Source: GH45 sp046704385
Lineage (GTDB): Bacteria; Bacteroidota; Bacteroidia; Bacteroidales; SZUA-534
NCBI GenBank assembly: GCA_046704385.1
Contig: JBJKSB010000093.1
Span: forward strand, 1 to 41,951
Length of the DNA: 41,951 nucleotides
Direction: 5' to 3'
Position numbers and translations under genes: made by a program. The notes below the pieces were generated by a model. That model saw only the letters and a list, made by a program, of their open reading frames with translations, was not told the origin of the DNA and made no database searches. Of this stretch, positions 1-7,637 are shown one piece after another. Numbering within the stretch: the stretch's first letter is position 1; each line of letters starts with the position of its first letter.

Positions 1-559
1 ATTCAATACTCATGTAATTTGCGCCATCGCTACCCAGTTTACCGATAATCCACAGTGAAATATCCTTGGCATAAACTCCCTCGTTTAATTTTCCATGTAA
101 GGTGATTTTCATCGATTCCGGTACCCTGAACCAGGTTTCACCTCTACGCCAGATTCCTGCTGATTCGGTACGGTCAATACCTGCGGCCATGACATTAAAT
201 GCCCCGGCAGTACAGGTGTGGCTGTCACTTCCGACAATAACCATTCCCGGCCGGGCATGATTTGCCATTAACTGATGACAAATACCAGAGCCGGAATCAT
301 AAAATTTTGAAACACCTTGTTCATTTACAAAATTCCTGATTGTTTGGTACTGATTGGCCAGTTTGGCATCGGTGGGAGGTGCATTGTGATCTAAAACTAC
401 CAGCAACTGGTTTGGATCAATTACATTTTTGCCACCCATTTTCTGAAAGGTGCCTTTAATACTTGCAGTATTATCATGCGTAAGTATCAAATCGGGCTTG
501 TGAAATACAATACTATTCACAGGTGCACCAAATATTTTTTCGACAAAAGTTCTTCCCAT
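1..559 (-). CDS. Aconitase-family hydro-lyase, 3-isopropylmalate dehydratase large-subunit-like (3' part missing)
   Basis: This is the first 186 codons of a minus-strand gene that runs off the left edge. The translation begins MGRTFVEKIFGAPV and carries aconitase-family blocks: LDHNAPPTD near residue 57, GICHQLM near 88, VGSDSHTCTAGAFN near 105-118, and GETWFRVPE near 134. These resemble the LeuC/homoaconitase (HACN) branch more than TCA-cycle aconitase. Members use a [4Fe-4S] cluster to isomerise a hydroxy-acid by dehydration and rehydration. The cluster-binding cysteines normally lie in the missing C-terminal part, so activity cannot be judged. The ATG at 557-559 is the only start near the homologous N-terminus. 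It lies 88 bp downstream of glgC on the same strand. Which acid it acts on (isopropylmalate, homocitrate or another) cannot be decided here. Confidence 0.85.
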   Translation of the reverse strand, partial: MGRTFVEKIFGAPVNSIVFHKPDLILTHDNTASIKGTFQKMGGKNVIDPNQLLVVLDHNAPPTDAKLANQYQTIRNFVNEQGVSKFYDSGSGICHQLMANHARPGMVIVGSDSHTCTAGAFNVMAAGIDRTESAGIWRRGETWFRVPESMKITLHGKLNEGVYAKDISLWIIGKLGSDGANYMSIE

Positions 560-647
560 AGTATTATGAATTAGGTGTTTTGGGATTTGTATAGCGTTTA
601 TCGAAATTAAAAAGAAACCCTGAAATTCGAAAGCTATTTAAAAGCAG

Positions 648-1913
648 TTACAAATGAAAACCGTTAGGGATAACCACACCTTTTTTCAAAATAACAATAC
701 CATCGCTAATAGCATATAAATCGTTGTTGCAGTTTTCAAGATGTTTACCACCATTAATTCTGACATCATTTCCAATAATGCAATCTTTATCAACAATACA
801 ATTATTCAGATAGCATCTTTCGCCAACGCCTATTATTTTGTTGGCACCTTCGTTGTATTTGATTTCATCAAGGTTTTGGTAAAAATCACACCCCATAATT
901 ATGGAGTTCACTATGGTTGTACCTTTGCCAATGCGCGAACGAATGCCAATAACAGAATGCTCAATGCGGCTTGCCAGGATAATGCAACCTTCAGAAATCA
1001 CTGTGTGCTCGAGGGTAGTCCCCGAAATTTTTGAAGGAGGCAATAAGCGGGCGCGGGTATAAATTACGCTTTTATTATCAAATAAATTAAACGAAGGAAT
1101 ATCATCAGTCAGTCGAAGATTGGCTTCAAAAAAAGATTCAATGGTACCTATATCCGTCCAATAGCCTTCAAACTGGTAACTTAGTACTTTATGTTTTTTT
1201 ATTGACTGAGGAATAATTTCTTTCCCAAAATCTTTGGTCTCTTCATTCTTCATCAATTCAACCAACAAATCACGGTTGAAGATATACATCCCCATGGAAG
1301 CCAGGTGATTTTTACCAGCCTTTTTCATCTCATCGCTAACATCCGATGTCCATTCAGGCAAAATATCTACCGATGGTTTCTCAATAAATTCCTTAATAAA
1401 ACCTTTGGCATCTGTTTTCAAAATCCCAAATTCGGGTGCTTCCTTTTCAAGAACCGGTAATGTTGCAATGGATATATCGGCTTTGTTTTTAATATGAGCA
1501 TCGAGCATATCATTATAATTCATCTGGTAAAGCTGATCGCCAGACAGAATCAAAGCGTACTCAAAATCATGATTCAAAAAGTGGTGCATACATTTACGCA
1601 CTGCATCGGCTGTACCCTGAAACCATGTGCCGCTTTTAGGAGTTTGTTCTGCAGCCAGAATATCAACAAAACCACTGCTGAAAAGACTGAAATTGTATGC
1701 GTTTTTAATATGTCTGTTTAATGATGCTGAATTAAACTGTGTTAAAACGAAAATCCGGTTAATTTCTGAATTCAGACAATTCGATATAGGAATATCTACA
1801 ATTCTGTATTTACCGGCAACAGGTACTGCCGGTTTCGACCTGCGTTCAGTCAATGGAGAAAGCCTGCTTCCCTGTCCGCCTCCCAAAATAATAGCCAACA
1901 CTTTATTACTCAT
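648..1913 (-). CDS. glgC: Glucose-1-phosphate adenylyltransferase (ADP-glucose pyrophosphorylase)
   Basis: Makes ADP-glucose from ATP and glucose-1-phosphate, the first committed step of bacterial glycogen synthesis, in the cytoplasm. The 421-residue length is normal. The nucleotidyl-transferase domain starts with the GGGQGSRLSPLTERRSKPA block (residues 11-29), followed by DIPISN, the sugar-phosphate site FIEKPSV, and a C-terminal hexapeptide-type left-handed beta-helix (for example SVIGIRSRIGKGTTI). The start codon lies one base beyond the stop codon of glgA, so the two genes form a tight transcription unit with glgA first. Enzymes of this family are usually tuned allosterically by glycolytic intermediates; the effector here cannot be read from sequence. 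Confidence 0.96.
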   Translation of the reverse strand: MSNKVLAIILGGGQGSRLSPLTERRSKPAVPVAGKYRIVDIPISNCLNSEINRIFVLTQFNSASLNRHIKNAYNFSLFSSGFVDILAAEQTPKSGTWFQGTADAVRKCMHHFLNHDFEYALILSGDQLYQMNYNDMLDAHIKNKADISIATLPVLEKEAPEFGILKTDAKGFIKEFIEKPSVDILPEWTSDVSDEMKKAGKNHLASMGMYIFNRDLLVELMKNEETKDFGKEIIPQSIKKHKVLSYQFEGYWTDIGTIESFFEANLRLTDDIPSFNLFDNKSVIYTRARLLPPSKISGTTLEHTVISEGCIILASRIEHSVIGIRSRIGKGTTIVNSIIMGCDFYQNLDEIKYNEGANKIIGVGERCYLNNCIVDKDCIIGNDVRINGGKHLENCNNDLYAISDGIVILKKGVVIPNGFHL

Positions 1914-1914
1914 G

Positions 1915-3333
1915 TCAAAAGGTTTTTAATGTTTTATATAGATTAATATATTCTTCAGCGGCTCGTGTCCATGAATGATCAATTAACATAATTTGAGCCC
2001 TTATGTTTTGAAATTGTTCCTTTTTTGTATATAATTTTTTTGCCCGCTCCACAGAATAGGTAATATCCCAAACGGAACATTGATCGTGACAAATGCCAAA
2101 ACCATCATCACCTATGTCAATTACCGTATCGTACAGTCCGCCAGTTCTTCTGACTATAGGAATGGTTCCGTATCGCAAGGCATAAAGTTGGTTTAACCCA
2201 CAAGGTTCAACACGGGAAGGCATCAATAAGTAATCTGCACCGGCATATAAGATATGCGAAAGTTTTTCATTATATCCGATGTATGAGCAATAGTTACCTT
2301 TAAAAATAGGTTCCAAGTCCCATAATGATTGTTCAATATTGCGTTCGCCGGAACCGAGAACCAGAATATTTTGCTCCCCGGGACGTTTATGCAATAAAGT
2401 ATAAATAGACGAAGGAAGCAAATCTGCGCCCTTTTCACCAACCAGCCTGCCAATAAAGATAAATAAAGGTTTATTCGGATTGAGGTTAAACTCTTTACAT
2501 AACCATTTTTTATTGGCTCGTTTGCCTGTAGTAACTGTCTCGGTATTGAAATTTTTTATAAGCATAGGGTCGGTTGCAGGATTCCAAACATTGATATCAA
2601 TACCATTGAGTATCCCGGTACATTTGCCCATCTCCATCTGAAGAAGTTTTTCAAGCCCATTCATGGAGTTGCCTATTTCATGCATATAATTTGGTGAAAC
2701 CGTAGTTACCCTCCATGCACATTTTATGGCTGAGGCAAGCGGATTGATCAATCCCGCCCAGTCAATTTTTCCGGTAAAATATGAATGAAATGGCGGAAGG
2801 TAATGCACACGGTCGAATCCAAATTGTCCCTGATACTGGCCATTATGTATCGTAAAAACGGTAGGAATATTTTTTAGCCGTTCATAACGGTTTACATTGG
2901 TCATCATAAAAGGAATAAACCCGGTATGCTGATCATGACAATGAATTATATCGGGGATAATTTCCCAGGCGTTAATCCAATTAAGCGCTGCAATTTGAAA
3001 AGTTATAAAACGTTCTGTATCATCATGATATGAATAAATTTTTTCACGATCAAATAATCCGGGAATATCGAAAGAGTATACCTCAAATCCCAGATCAACA
3101 TTTACCAGTTTAAAAACCTTAAATTGAAATTCAATACTTCCCAAATAGGCAGTACCTGTAAAAACAGGTTCAAAAGCATTTTCGTCCCTGAATTTCGTAT
3201 AATAGTGCGGCATAATTACTGAAGAATTATTGCCAATTAAATTCTGATACTTAGGTAATGCCCCAACCACATCGGCTAAACCACCAGCTTTAGCAACCGG
3301 ATAACATTCGGCACTTATATGTACAATATTCAT
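1915..3333 (-). CDS. glgA: Glycogen (starch) synthase, GT5 family
   Basis: Transfers glucose from ADP-glucose to the non-reducing end of alpha-1,4-glucan. It is 472 residues long, close to the usual ~477. The N-terminal KAGGLADVVGALP motif (residues 16-28) is the ADP-glucose-binding signature of GT5. The C-terminal GT-B half has GRLVGEKGADL and the conserved block SRVEPCGLNQLYALRYG followed by TGGLYDTV. There is no signal peptide. It is the first gene of the glgA-glgC unit. The 236 bp separating it from the divergent receiver-protein gene must hold its promoter; an ATAAATTTTGC stretch there on the minus strand is only a loose match to the Bacteroidota -7 element. Confidence 0.96.
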   Translation of the reverse strand: MNIVHISAECYPVAKAGGLADVVGALPKYQNLIGNNSSVIMPHYYTKFRDENAFEPVFTGTAYLGSIEFQFKVFKLVNVDLGFEVYSFDIPGLFDREKIYSYHDDTERFITFQIAALNWINAWEIIPDIIHCHDQHTGFIPFMMTNVNRYERLKNIPTVFTIHNGQYQGQFGFDRVHYLPPFHSYFTGKIDWAGLINPLASAIKCAWRVTTVSPNYMHEIGNSMNGLEKLLQMEMGKCTGILNGIDINVWNPATDPMLIKNFNTETVTTGKRANKKWLCKEFNLNPNKPLFIFIGRLVGEKGADLLPSSIYTLLHKRPGEQNILVLGSGERNIEQSLWDLEPIFKGNYCSYIGYNEKLSHILYAGADYLLMPSRVEPCGLNQLYALRYGTIPIVRRTGGLYDTVIDIGDDGFGICHDQCSVWDITYSVERAKKLYTKKEQFQNIRAQIMLIDHSWTRAAEEYINLYKTLKTF

Positions 3334-3569
3334 TAAACTTTTTTTTACTTCAATAATTCAGTAATTGCAAACTGCAAAATTTATAATCCACTGAAATTTA
3401 TTTTATTACTCTGAGTTGTAAACCAAAATGAATTTGAACCAATATACTAGTATTGTTTTAATGTACCAACTTTGTTTTTATTGTTTTACCAAAATTTTTG
3501 TAATTTAACATGCAAAATTTATGGAGAATTGTTCTTTATAATTACCTAATAATAAAGCAGCTTTAAATT

Positions 3570-3953
3570 ATGAATGATAGAAAAAATGTAACAATTTTAT
3601 ATGTTGATGATGAGCCAATTAATTTAACCTTATTTGAATTAAACTTTAGGAAAAAGTATAAGATAGTAACGGCCGAATCAGGTATGGAGGGATTAGAAAA
3701 GCTTAGTAAAGATGATGAAATAATTGTGGTTATCAGCGACATGAAAATGCCCGGGATGAATGGTATTGAATTTATTAAAATTGCAAAAGAAAAATATTCC
3801 CGCATAGCTTATTTTATACTCACTGGTTTTGATCTGAATGATGAAATTATAGACGCGCTTGAAGCTAAGCTTATTTATAAGTATTTTAGGAAACCTTTTG
3901 ATATGAAAGAGATTGATGATGCAATTGTTGAAGCGGTTGGATTATTGGATTAA
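3570..3953 (+). CDS. Stand-alone response-regulator receiver domain protein
   Basis: A 127-residue CheY-like protein made of one receiver domain and nothing else. The acidic pocket is D13-D14-E15 (in ILYVDDEP), the phospho-acceptor is D57 (ISDMKMPGMNG), and the switch residues are T85 and K108 (FRKPF). All residues needed for phosphorylation are present. With no DNA-binding or enzymatic output domain, it must signal by protein contact or as a phospho-relay intermediate. No kinase gene is adjacent: the neighbours are divergent glgA and a convergent GHMP kinase. The partner kinase is therefore unknown. The MKMPGMNG block is typical of receivers linked to hybrid kinases and RpfG-like proteins, but that does not fix the role. 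Confidence 0.9.
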   Translation: MNDRKNVTILYVDDEPINLTLFELNFRKKYKIVTAESGMEGLEKLSKDDEIIVVISDMKMPGMNGIEFIKIAKEKYSRIAYFILTGFDLNDEIIDALEAKLIYKYFRKPFDMKEIDDAIVEAVGLLD

Positions 3954-3988
3954 CCTTTTTTTTGCTAACAGAACACAATATGTTTGTT

Positions 3989-4924
3989 TTACAGGCAGTT
4001 AACCAGTTTTTTTCTTTGGGATGAAAGCAATTCAAATTTTATCCCTAAACTGATTAATTTATCTGATATTTCTTCGAAATTCTGAGCAGAACATGCCCCT
4101 AACAGGAAACCACCACCACCGGAACCACACAATTTCATAATAAATTTGTCAGAGTTATCCTTTTGGAAAGATGCAATTTTATCAGGAATACTAAACATCT
4201 CGTTTAAAAATTGCATTTCAAGTGATGCAAATTCCAGCATTGATGAAAATATATCGTCAGCATCCTCTAAAAATAAGGTGATGCATACATTATTTAAATC
4301 AATAAGTTTTTGTATTTGTTTCGAGTTTTCAAAACACTTATTATCAAATATTAACCTGAAATTTTTCGTTTGTCTTTCAGTTTCTGTATCAATCAAAAAC
4401 AGCTTTATACTTATAGGTATTAAAAAATCAAGATTATTTACAGGCGCATTGAGCAAAATGGGGGTATTTATATATGATACCAAAGGATCGATACCGGAAC
4501 TGGCACTATGAAAGAACTCTTCAAGAAAAGCAAATTCTGTCCTGATATTTTTTATATTTGATAAATTTATATCCTGCCGGTATCCTGGGGCAAAGTATTT
4601 TTCATATAATGCTGCCAGTAGGGCCCCTGAATTCCCCAATCCATAATTTTCAGGAATATTGGAATCAAAATACAAACCTAATAAGGAATCTTCAAGTAGT
4701 TGATATACATCGTATTTTGAAGTAACATTGCTATTTTGTGAGAGGTTTATTGCAAGCTTTTTAATATATGCATTGGATCTTAACTGCATTCTTGTCAATT
4801 CATCCTCGTCGTTAGGTTGACAGAGGGAGCCTGAATATTTTGAATAAGGCATGACCAGCCCCATCGATTTTTTTAGCAATGTATATTCGCCAAATAATAA
4901 TATTTTGCTGTTAAAAATGGTCAT
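3989..4924 (-). CDS. GHMP kinase, mevalonate-kinase-like
   Basis: A 311-residue GHMP-superfamily small-molecule kinase. It begins MTIFNSKILLFGEY, which matches the start of mevalonate kinases annotated in Flavobacteriia. I chose this ATG (4922-4924) over an upstream in-frame ATG at 4963, which would add 13 residues with no family match. The phosphate-binding motif is PENYGLGNSGA (about residues 91-101), the SSGIDPLVSY block supplies the likely catalytic aspartate, and the C-terminal motif is LCGSGGGGFLLG. If it is a mevalonate kinase it makes 5-phosphomevalonate for isoprenoids. No other mevalonate-pathway gene is nearby, so the substrate stays open. The family more often has GSS where this protein has GNS. 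Confidence 0.75.
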   Translation of the reverse strand: MTIFNSKILLFGEYTLLKKSMGLVMPYSKYSGSLCQPNDEDELTRMQLRSNAYIKKLAINLSQNSNVTSKYDVYQLLEDSLLGLYFDSNIPENYGLGNSGALLAALYEKYFAPGYRQDINLSNIKNIRTEFAFLEEFFHSASSGIDPLVSYINTPILLNAPVNNLDFLIPISIKLFLIDTETERQTKNFRLIFDNKCFENSKQIQKLIDLNNVCITLFLEDADDIFSSMLEFASLEMQFLNEMFSIPDKIASFQKDNSDKFIMKLCGSGGGGFLLGACSAQNFEEISDKLISLGIKFELLSSQRKKLVNCL

Positions 4925-5185
4925 TTCGCTGCCCTGATAATAACAAAGAAACTGTAATGGCAATGTGTTAATTTAAACACTAACAGTAAGTTATATTTTA
5001 TACTTATAAATTTACGAACATTTTCGTTTCCTTCATAAGGTTGAAATAAATATTACAGTCTTTTTTAGCTGTATATAATTTAATAGCGTTGAATTGAAGT
5101 AGCGTTACAAATTGCTTATTTAGCAAACGTGAAAAGTAATGAAATGAGTTTTTGGAATAAATTCAGCCTAAATATATTCCTTAGG

Positions 5186-6604
5186 TTAGTTTTCAATTAA
5201 TTCTCCCGTAATTGAAAATCCTGCGGCTTCTGTAACTTTTATGGTTACAAACTTTCCAATCAGACTTTTATCTTTTGATAAAATACGGGTAACAATTTTG
5301 CCTTCGTTATGTCCGGATAAATATCCTGTTTTACGTTCTACAGTTCTTACTAAAACGGTCATTTCACTGCCAACCAGGCTTTGGTTGTATTTTAATGATA
5401 AGCCTTCAAGTTTATCAGTCAGCCGCTGGTAGCGTTCCTTTTTAACTGCTTTAGGAATGTCATCAACCCACCTGTAACTTTTTGCTCCTGGTCGTGGTGA
5501 ATACATGGCAATATAAGCCATATTAAAATTAAACTCATCGAAGGAATTCATGGTATTCATAAATTGTTCCTCAGTTTCGCTGGTAAATCCCACAATAATA
5601 TCTGTGAACAAAGTAGCCTGAGGTAATAATTCCCTGATATGCTGAATGCTTTCGCGGTAACAGTCAAGGTCATGTTTCCGGTTCATTTTAACCAGAACAC
5701 TATCATCGCCGCTTTGCAGGGGTAAATGAATCTGTTTACCCAATGCTTTGTATTTGGCAATAGCTTCAACCACATCGCGGCTCATATCCCGGGGATGCGG
5801 CGAAGTAAAATAGATCCATGCCGGGTTATTAAGCTTTTCACCTTCTTGTCCAATAGCTTCCAGTAATTGAGCAAATGAAATCTCATCATCACGATCAAGA
5901 CCATATGAATTTACATTTTGTCCTAAAAGTGTAATCGATTTATAACCACTTTTCATGAGTATAATTACCTCTGCAACAATTTCTGATGAAGGTCGCGAAA
6001 CCTCACGACCCCTTGTATAAGGAACTGCACAATAGGAGCAAAATTTATCGCACCCATTTTGAATAGGTACAAAGGCTTCGAATTCACTTTGATAGTTAGG
6101 ATTTATATTCCAAAGTTTAAAAATTTCTTTATTATCAGGCATGGCAGGTTTATCATCCATGGATGCAATTTTTACCGGCCTAAAGGCTTTCTGGGATGGA
6201 ACCTGTTCAAAAAAGTCTTTTATCATGAATTTTCCGTCAGGCGTTTGAAGCGAAAGGGGCGAGGCTACACCATATTCTTTCATAATATTCGGAAAATCAT
6301 TTAATTCACTCATGGGAAATACAAAATCGAACAGTTTCAGGAATTTTTCCCGGTCGTCAGGTAAAACACAGCCTGAAACAAACGTTAACACATTTCGCTT
6401 TAATTTTATTCGGTTCCATTTATATATCCTGGAATATACTTTATCAATCGGTTTCTGACGTACGGAGCACGATAATATTCCGAGAAGTTGTGCTTCTTCC
6501 TCATTTTCAGTAGGAGTAAAGCCCATCTGTTCCACGACAGAACGTACCCGCTCACTATCGGAAATATTCATCTGGCACCCTAAAACGATTAAGTGGTATT
6601 TCAT
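5186..6604 (-). CDS. miaB: tRNA-2-methylthio-N6-dimethylallyladenosine synthase (radical SAM methylthiotransferase)
   Basis: Adds a methylthio group to isopentenyl-adenosine 37 of tRNAs that read UNN codons. The N-terminal MTTase domain has three cluster-binding cysteines, C10 (GCQMN), C46 (SCSVRQ) and C79 (SGCV). The radical-SAM domain has C185-x3-C189-x2-C192 in GCDKFCSYCAVPYTRGRE, a typical MiaB form. A TRAM RNA-binding domain forms the C-terminus. Total length is 472, but the radical-SAM cysteines sit about 28 residues later than the 157/161/164 I recall for E. coli, because the linker around residues 105-175 is longer. The neighbour upstream on the same strand is the NADP reductase gene, 76 bp away. 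A second methylthiotransferase, rimO, lies at 29417-30709. Confidence 0.9.
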   Translation of the reverse strand: MKYHLIVLGCQMNISDSERVRSVVEQMGFTPTENEEEAQLLGILSCSVRQKPIDKVYSRIYKWNRIKLKRNVLTFVSGCVLPDDREKFLKLFDFVFPMSELNDFPNIMKEYGVASPLSLQTPDGKFMIKDFFEQVPSQKAFRPVKIASMDDKPAMPDNKEIFKLWNINPNYQSEFEAFVPIQNGCDKFCSYCAVPYTRGREVSRPSSEIVAEVIILMKSGYKSITLLGQNVNSYGLDRDDEISFAQLLEAIGQEGEKLNNPAWIYFTSPHPRDMSRDVVEAIAKYKALGKQIHLPLQSGDDSVLVKMNRKHDLDCYRESIQHIRELLPQATLFTDIIVGFTSETEEQFMNTMNSFDEFNFNMAYIAMYSPRPGAKSYRWVDDIPKAVKKERYQRLTDKLEGLSLKYNQSLVGSEMTVLVRTVERKTGYLSGHNEGKIVTRILSKDKSLIGKFVTIKVTEAAGFSITGELIEN

Positions 6605-6680
6605 CTGCTATAATTTTATTACATTATCACTGTCAGGCCAAAGGCCAGACATCTCCACTAATTTCAAGGGAGAAATATTA

Positions 6681-7331
6681 TTAAAAATACACCTCAGCAA
6701 ACATTTGGTTTGCTGCAAATCCTTTATTTTTAAGCAATTCCATGGCATCGAAAATCATTTCACTGTTGCCACAAAAATAAAAATGAGTGTCGGTATTAAA
6801 ATCTGTTGCATTAATATAATCTGTTACCCGACCCTTAAAATCACCTTTATCATCCCGGCTGGTGCATAATACATATCTTTGGCGATCATAAATTTCCTTT
6901 TCGTAGGCTTCATCAGCTGTACGAACACCATGAATTAACCGATAATTCAATTCAGGATATGAAGTGATAAAGCTTTTAAACGGAGCCACGCCGGTACCAG
7001 TGGCAATCAATACCACGGGATAGTTCATGCGGATGCTTTCGCTGATGGTAAAATATCCCACCGGTCCGCTAATCTCAAGTTCATCGCCGGCCTGTAATTT
7101 TTTTAGTTTTGGCGTAACCTCACCCTTATCCACTTCTTTTACCAATATTTCAAAAAAAGGATCATCCTTGCTGCTATATAACGAATATTGTCGAAAATCC
7201 TTATCTCCCTTTTTGCCCACTACCAGATGCTGACCCGGTATAAAACCAAGCCCCTTTCGCTCCAACCTGATTATAAATGTGCTTTCAGTCAGGTGCTTTA
7301 TTTGCTCTATTTTATGGATATTGTGATACAT
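6681..7331 (-). CDS. Ferredoxin/flavodoxin-NADP(+) reductase-like flavoprotein
   Basis: A 216-residue two-domain FAD/NAD(P)H oxidoreductase of the FNR superfamily. The N-terminal half is the FAD barrel with the RQYSLYSS motif (the RxYS flavin-binding signature, near residues 47-54). The C-terminal half is the nucleotide-binding domain with IATGTGVAPFKSF and the late FCGNSEM motif. It lacks an N-terminal extension, 2Fe-2S domain or membrane segment, so it is probably a soluble cytoplasmic electron shuttle. The electron partner (ferredoxin or flavodoxin) is not encoded here. A good TAnnTTTG-type -7 element ends about 20 bp upstream, and two copies of a TCATCnGATGA palindrome lie further upstream, which suggests specific regulation. 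Confidence 0.85.
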   Translation of the reverse strand: MYHNIHKIEQIKHLTESTFIIRLERKGLGFIPGQHLVVGKKGDKDFRQYSLYSSKDDPFFEILVKEVDKGEVTPKLKKLQAGDELEISGPVGYFTISESIRMNYPVVLIATGTGVAPFKSFITSYPELNYRLIHGVRTADEAYEKEIYDRQRYVLCTSRDDKGDFKGRVTDYINATDFNTDTHFYFCGNSEMIFDAMELLKNKGFAANQMFAEVYF

Positions 7332-7351
7332 TCTTTTTGCAAAAATTTGCG

Positions 7352-7359
7352 CAAAATTA
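7352..7359 (-). promoter_or_regulatory. Putative -7 promoter element of the NADP reductase gene
   Basis: Read on the minus strand the sequence is CTAATTTTGC, a full match to the Bacteroidota -7 consensus TAnnTTTG. It lies about 20 bp before the start codon at 7331, giving a leader of roughly 14 nt. The -33 region is only a weak match. The same ten bases also occur upstream of the BASS transporter and of the OmpA-like gene in this window. Confidence 0.4.
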
Positions 7360-7400
7360 GGAATTATTTTCTTAAATGAAAGATTGCTTATTAAGTCTGA

Positions 7401-7431
7401 AACCTGACAATAACGTATTTAGTATCAGGTT
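7401..7431. repeat. Inverted repeat (AACCTGA/TCAGGTT)
   Basis: Seven-base arms (7401-7407 and 7425-7431) are separated by 17 bases in the gene-poor stretch 7332-7637 between the reductase and DPP III. It has no T-tract, so it is not a clear terminator. Apart from this and the two palindromes at 7448-7497, I see nothing else in the stretch. Confidence 0.4.
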
Positions 7432-7447
7432 CATTAAGTAATATTAG

Positions 7448-7505
7448 ACTCATCAGATGACTAAGTTGCTGGTTTATAAATAAGTCATCCGATGAGTATT
7501 TAAAC
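7448..7505. promoter_or_regulatory. Pair of TCATCnGATGA palindromes (operator-like), the second part of a 27-bp repeat
   Basis: Two 15-bp sites, ACTCATCAGATGACT (7448-7462) and AGTCATCCGATGAGT (7483-7497), are imperfect inverted copies of each other with one mismatch. Each has an 11-bp palindromic core, TCATC-n-GATGA, and the centres are 35 bp apart. The stretch 7479-7505 is identical over 27 bases, in reverse complement, to 26156-26182 upstream of cinA. The sites lie 117-166 bp upstream of the reductase start and beyond the end of DPP III. Symmetry, size and repetition fit binding sites of a dimeric regulator. The regulator is unknown. Confidence 0.55.
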
Positions 7506-7637
7506 GGAACTTTATGAACGTACTATTAGTAGACTGGCTATAAAAAGCAAATAATGCTTATTTACTGGAAATATGAGTTCTATCCATCATTTATAATTCT
7601 GAATCTATATCATAATAGCAAGCAAATTCATGAGTTA

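Noticed and set aside
741..1929. Plus-strand open frames opposite glgC
   Set aside because: They are shadows of the highly conserved glgC coding frame and resemble no family.
3444..3453. ATACTAGTAT palindrome between glgA and the receiver gene
   Set aside because: A single ten-base AT-rich palindrome without a second copy nearby; expected by chance in this DNA.
6631..6650. GGCC-AAA-GGCC hairpin between the reductase and miaB genes
   Set aside because: The stem is interrupted by an A-A mismatch and no T-tract follows on either strand, so it is not a convincing terminator.
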